NCBI GenBank assembly: GCA_030153215.1
Contig: JASKKA010000007.1
Span: 1 to 64,000 of the forward strand
Length of the DNA stretch: 64,000 nucleotides
Direction: 5' to 3'
Origin: Trichococcus sp.
Lineage (GTDB): Bacteria > Bacillota > Bacilli > Lactobacillales > Aerococcaceae
Within the stretch, counting starts at the first letter, position 1. Every line of letters starts with the position of its first letter. A program made the translations under genes and the position numbers. The notes beneath the pieces are model-generated. The model ran no database searches. It had not been told where the DNA came from and saw nothing but the letters and a program-made list of their open reading frames with translations. Positions 63,964-64,000 of the stretch are shown here, in pieces.

Positions 63964-64000
63964 AAAAGGAAGCTTCCTCGTGATGAGGCAGCTTCCTTTT
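63964..64000. terminator. Terminator hairpin at the window edge
   Basis: AAAAGGAAGCTTCCTC/GAGGCAGCTTCCTTTT with one mismatch and T-run. Probably ends a gene beyond the window. Confidence 0.65.

Larger units (their letters stand above)
63620..64000. other. Intergenic at the window end
   Basis: Promoter region of the ABC pair, then repeat block copy 2 and a terminator hairpin. No gene seen. Confidence 0.5.

Overview
The window (about 48% GC by eye) reads as a chromosomal segment of a low-GC Gram-positive of the order Lactobacillales. The gene content (msm sugar operon, class III ribonucleotide reductase, flavin-based electron-transfer genes, GtfA) and moderate GC fit the family Carnobacteriaceae, with Trichococcus-like bacteria the best guess. 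That placement is an inference from gene content, not from a search. No rRNA, tRNA, CRISPR array, prophage or complete insertion sequence was seen.

Layout. 1-4.3 kb: an rsmC-like methyltransferase (cut by the window edge), then the rpmG-secE-nusG and rplK-rplA-rplJ-rplL ribosomal/transcription cluster with an L10-type leader. 4.3-6.8 kb: a glucose-family PTS permease. 6.8-14.1 kb: a flavin-based extracellular electron transfer (EET) locus with eetB, ndh2 (fused to a DoxX-like membrane domain), eetA, dmkB, pplA, fmnB and dmkA, transcribed leftward. 14.4-15.1 kb: an alternative sigma factor. 15.4-22 kb: an operon for a ketohexose, probably D-allulose (PRD regulator, two EIIA, EIIB, EIIC, AlsE epimerase, transketolase). 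22-27 kb: an accessory stretch with a decayed HTH gene, an MFS transporter, a YbjQ pair, and an aldo-keto reductase and an NTF2-like gene that share a duplicated MerR-type promoter. 27-35.6 kb: housekeeping block rae1, rlmB, mrnC, cysS, cysE, gltX, PIN-TRAM, radA, dut. 36-48.4 kb: carbohydrate region with msmK, a cytoplasmic alpha-amylase, a VOC dioxygenase, and the msmR-E-F-G-gtfA-aga operon for raffinose/melibiose-type sugars. 48.6-52.6 kb: a lipoprotein gene and a YtrA-type GntR/ABC operon with two matching operators. 52.6-57.8 kb: an aldo-keto reductase, a decayed NERD gene and nrdDG with paired NrdR boxes. 58.4-63.6 kb: an unknown gene, an ammonium transporter fused to a complete PII domain, an ElaA-like acetyltransferase, a 57-residue membrane protein and a two-gene ABC exporter.

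Two things stand out. First, an unusual number of conserved genes are broken: single-base indels or in-frame stops (ndh2, eetB, PTS EIIC, PTS EIIB, the PRD regulator) and short internal losses (rplL, tkt, msmF, the eetB start). Because rplL and tkt are core genes, assembly or sequencing error is the first explanation. The NERD and HTH remnants look like true decay. Second, several non-coding repeat families are visible, chiefly a three-hairpin element with a 51-base period that occurs three times, each time beside a terminator.
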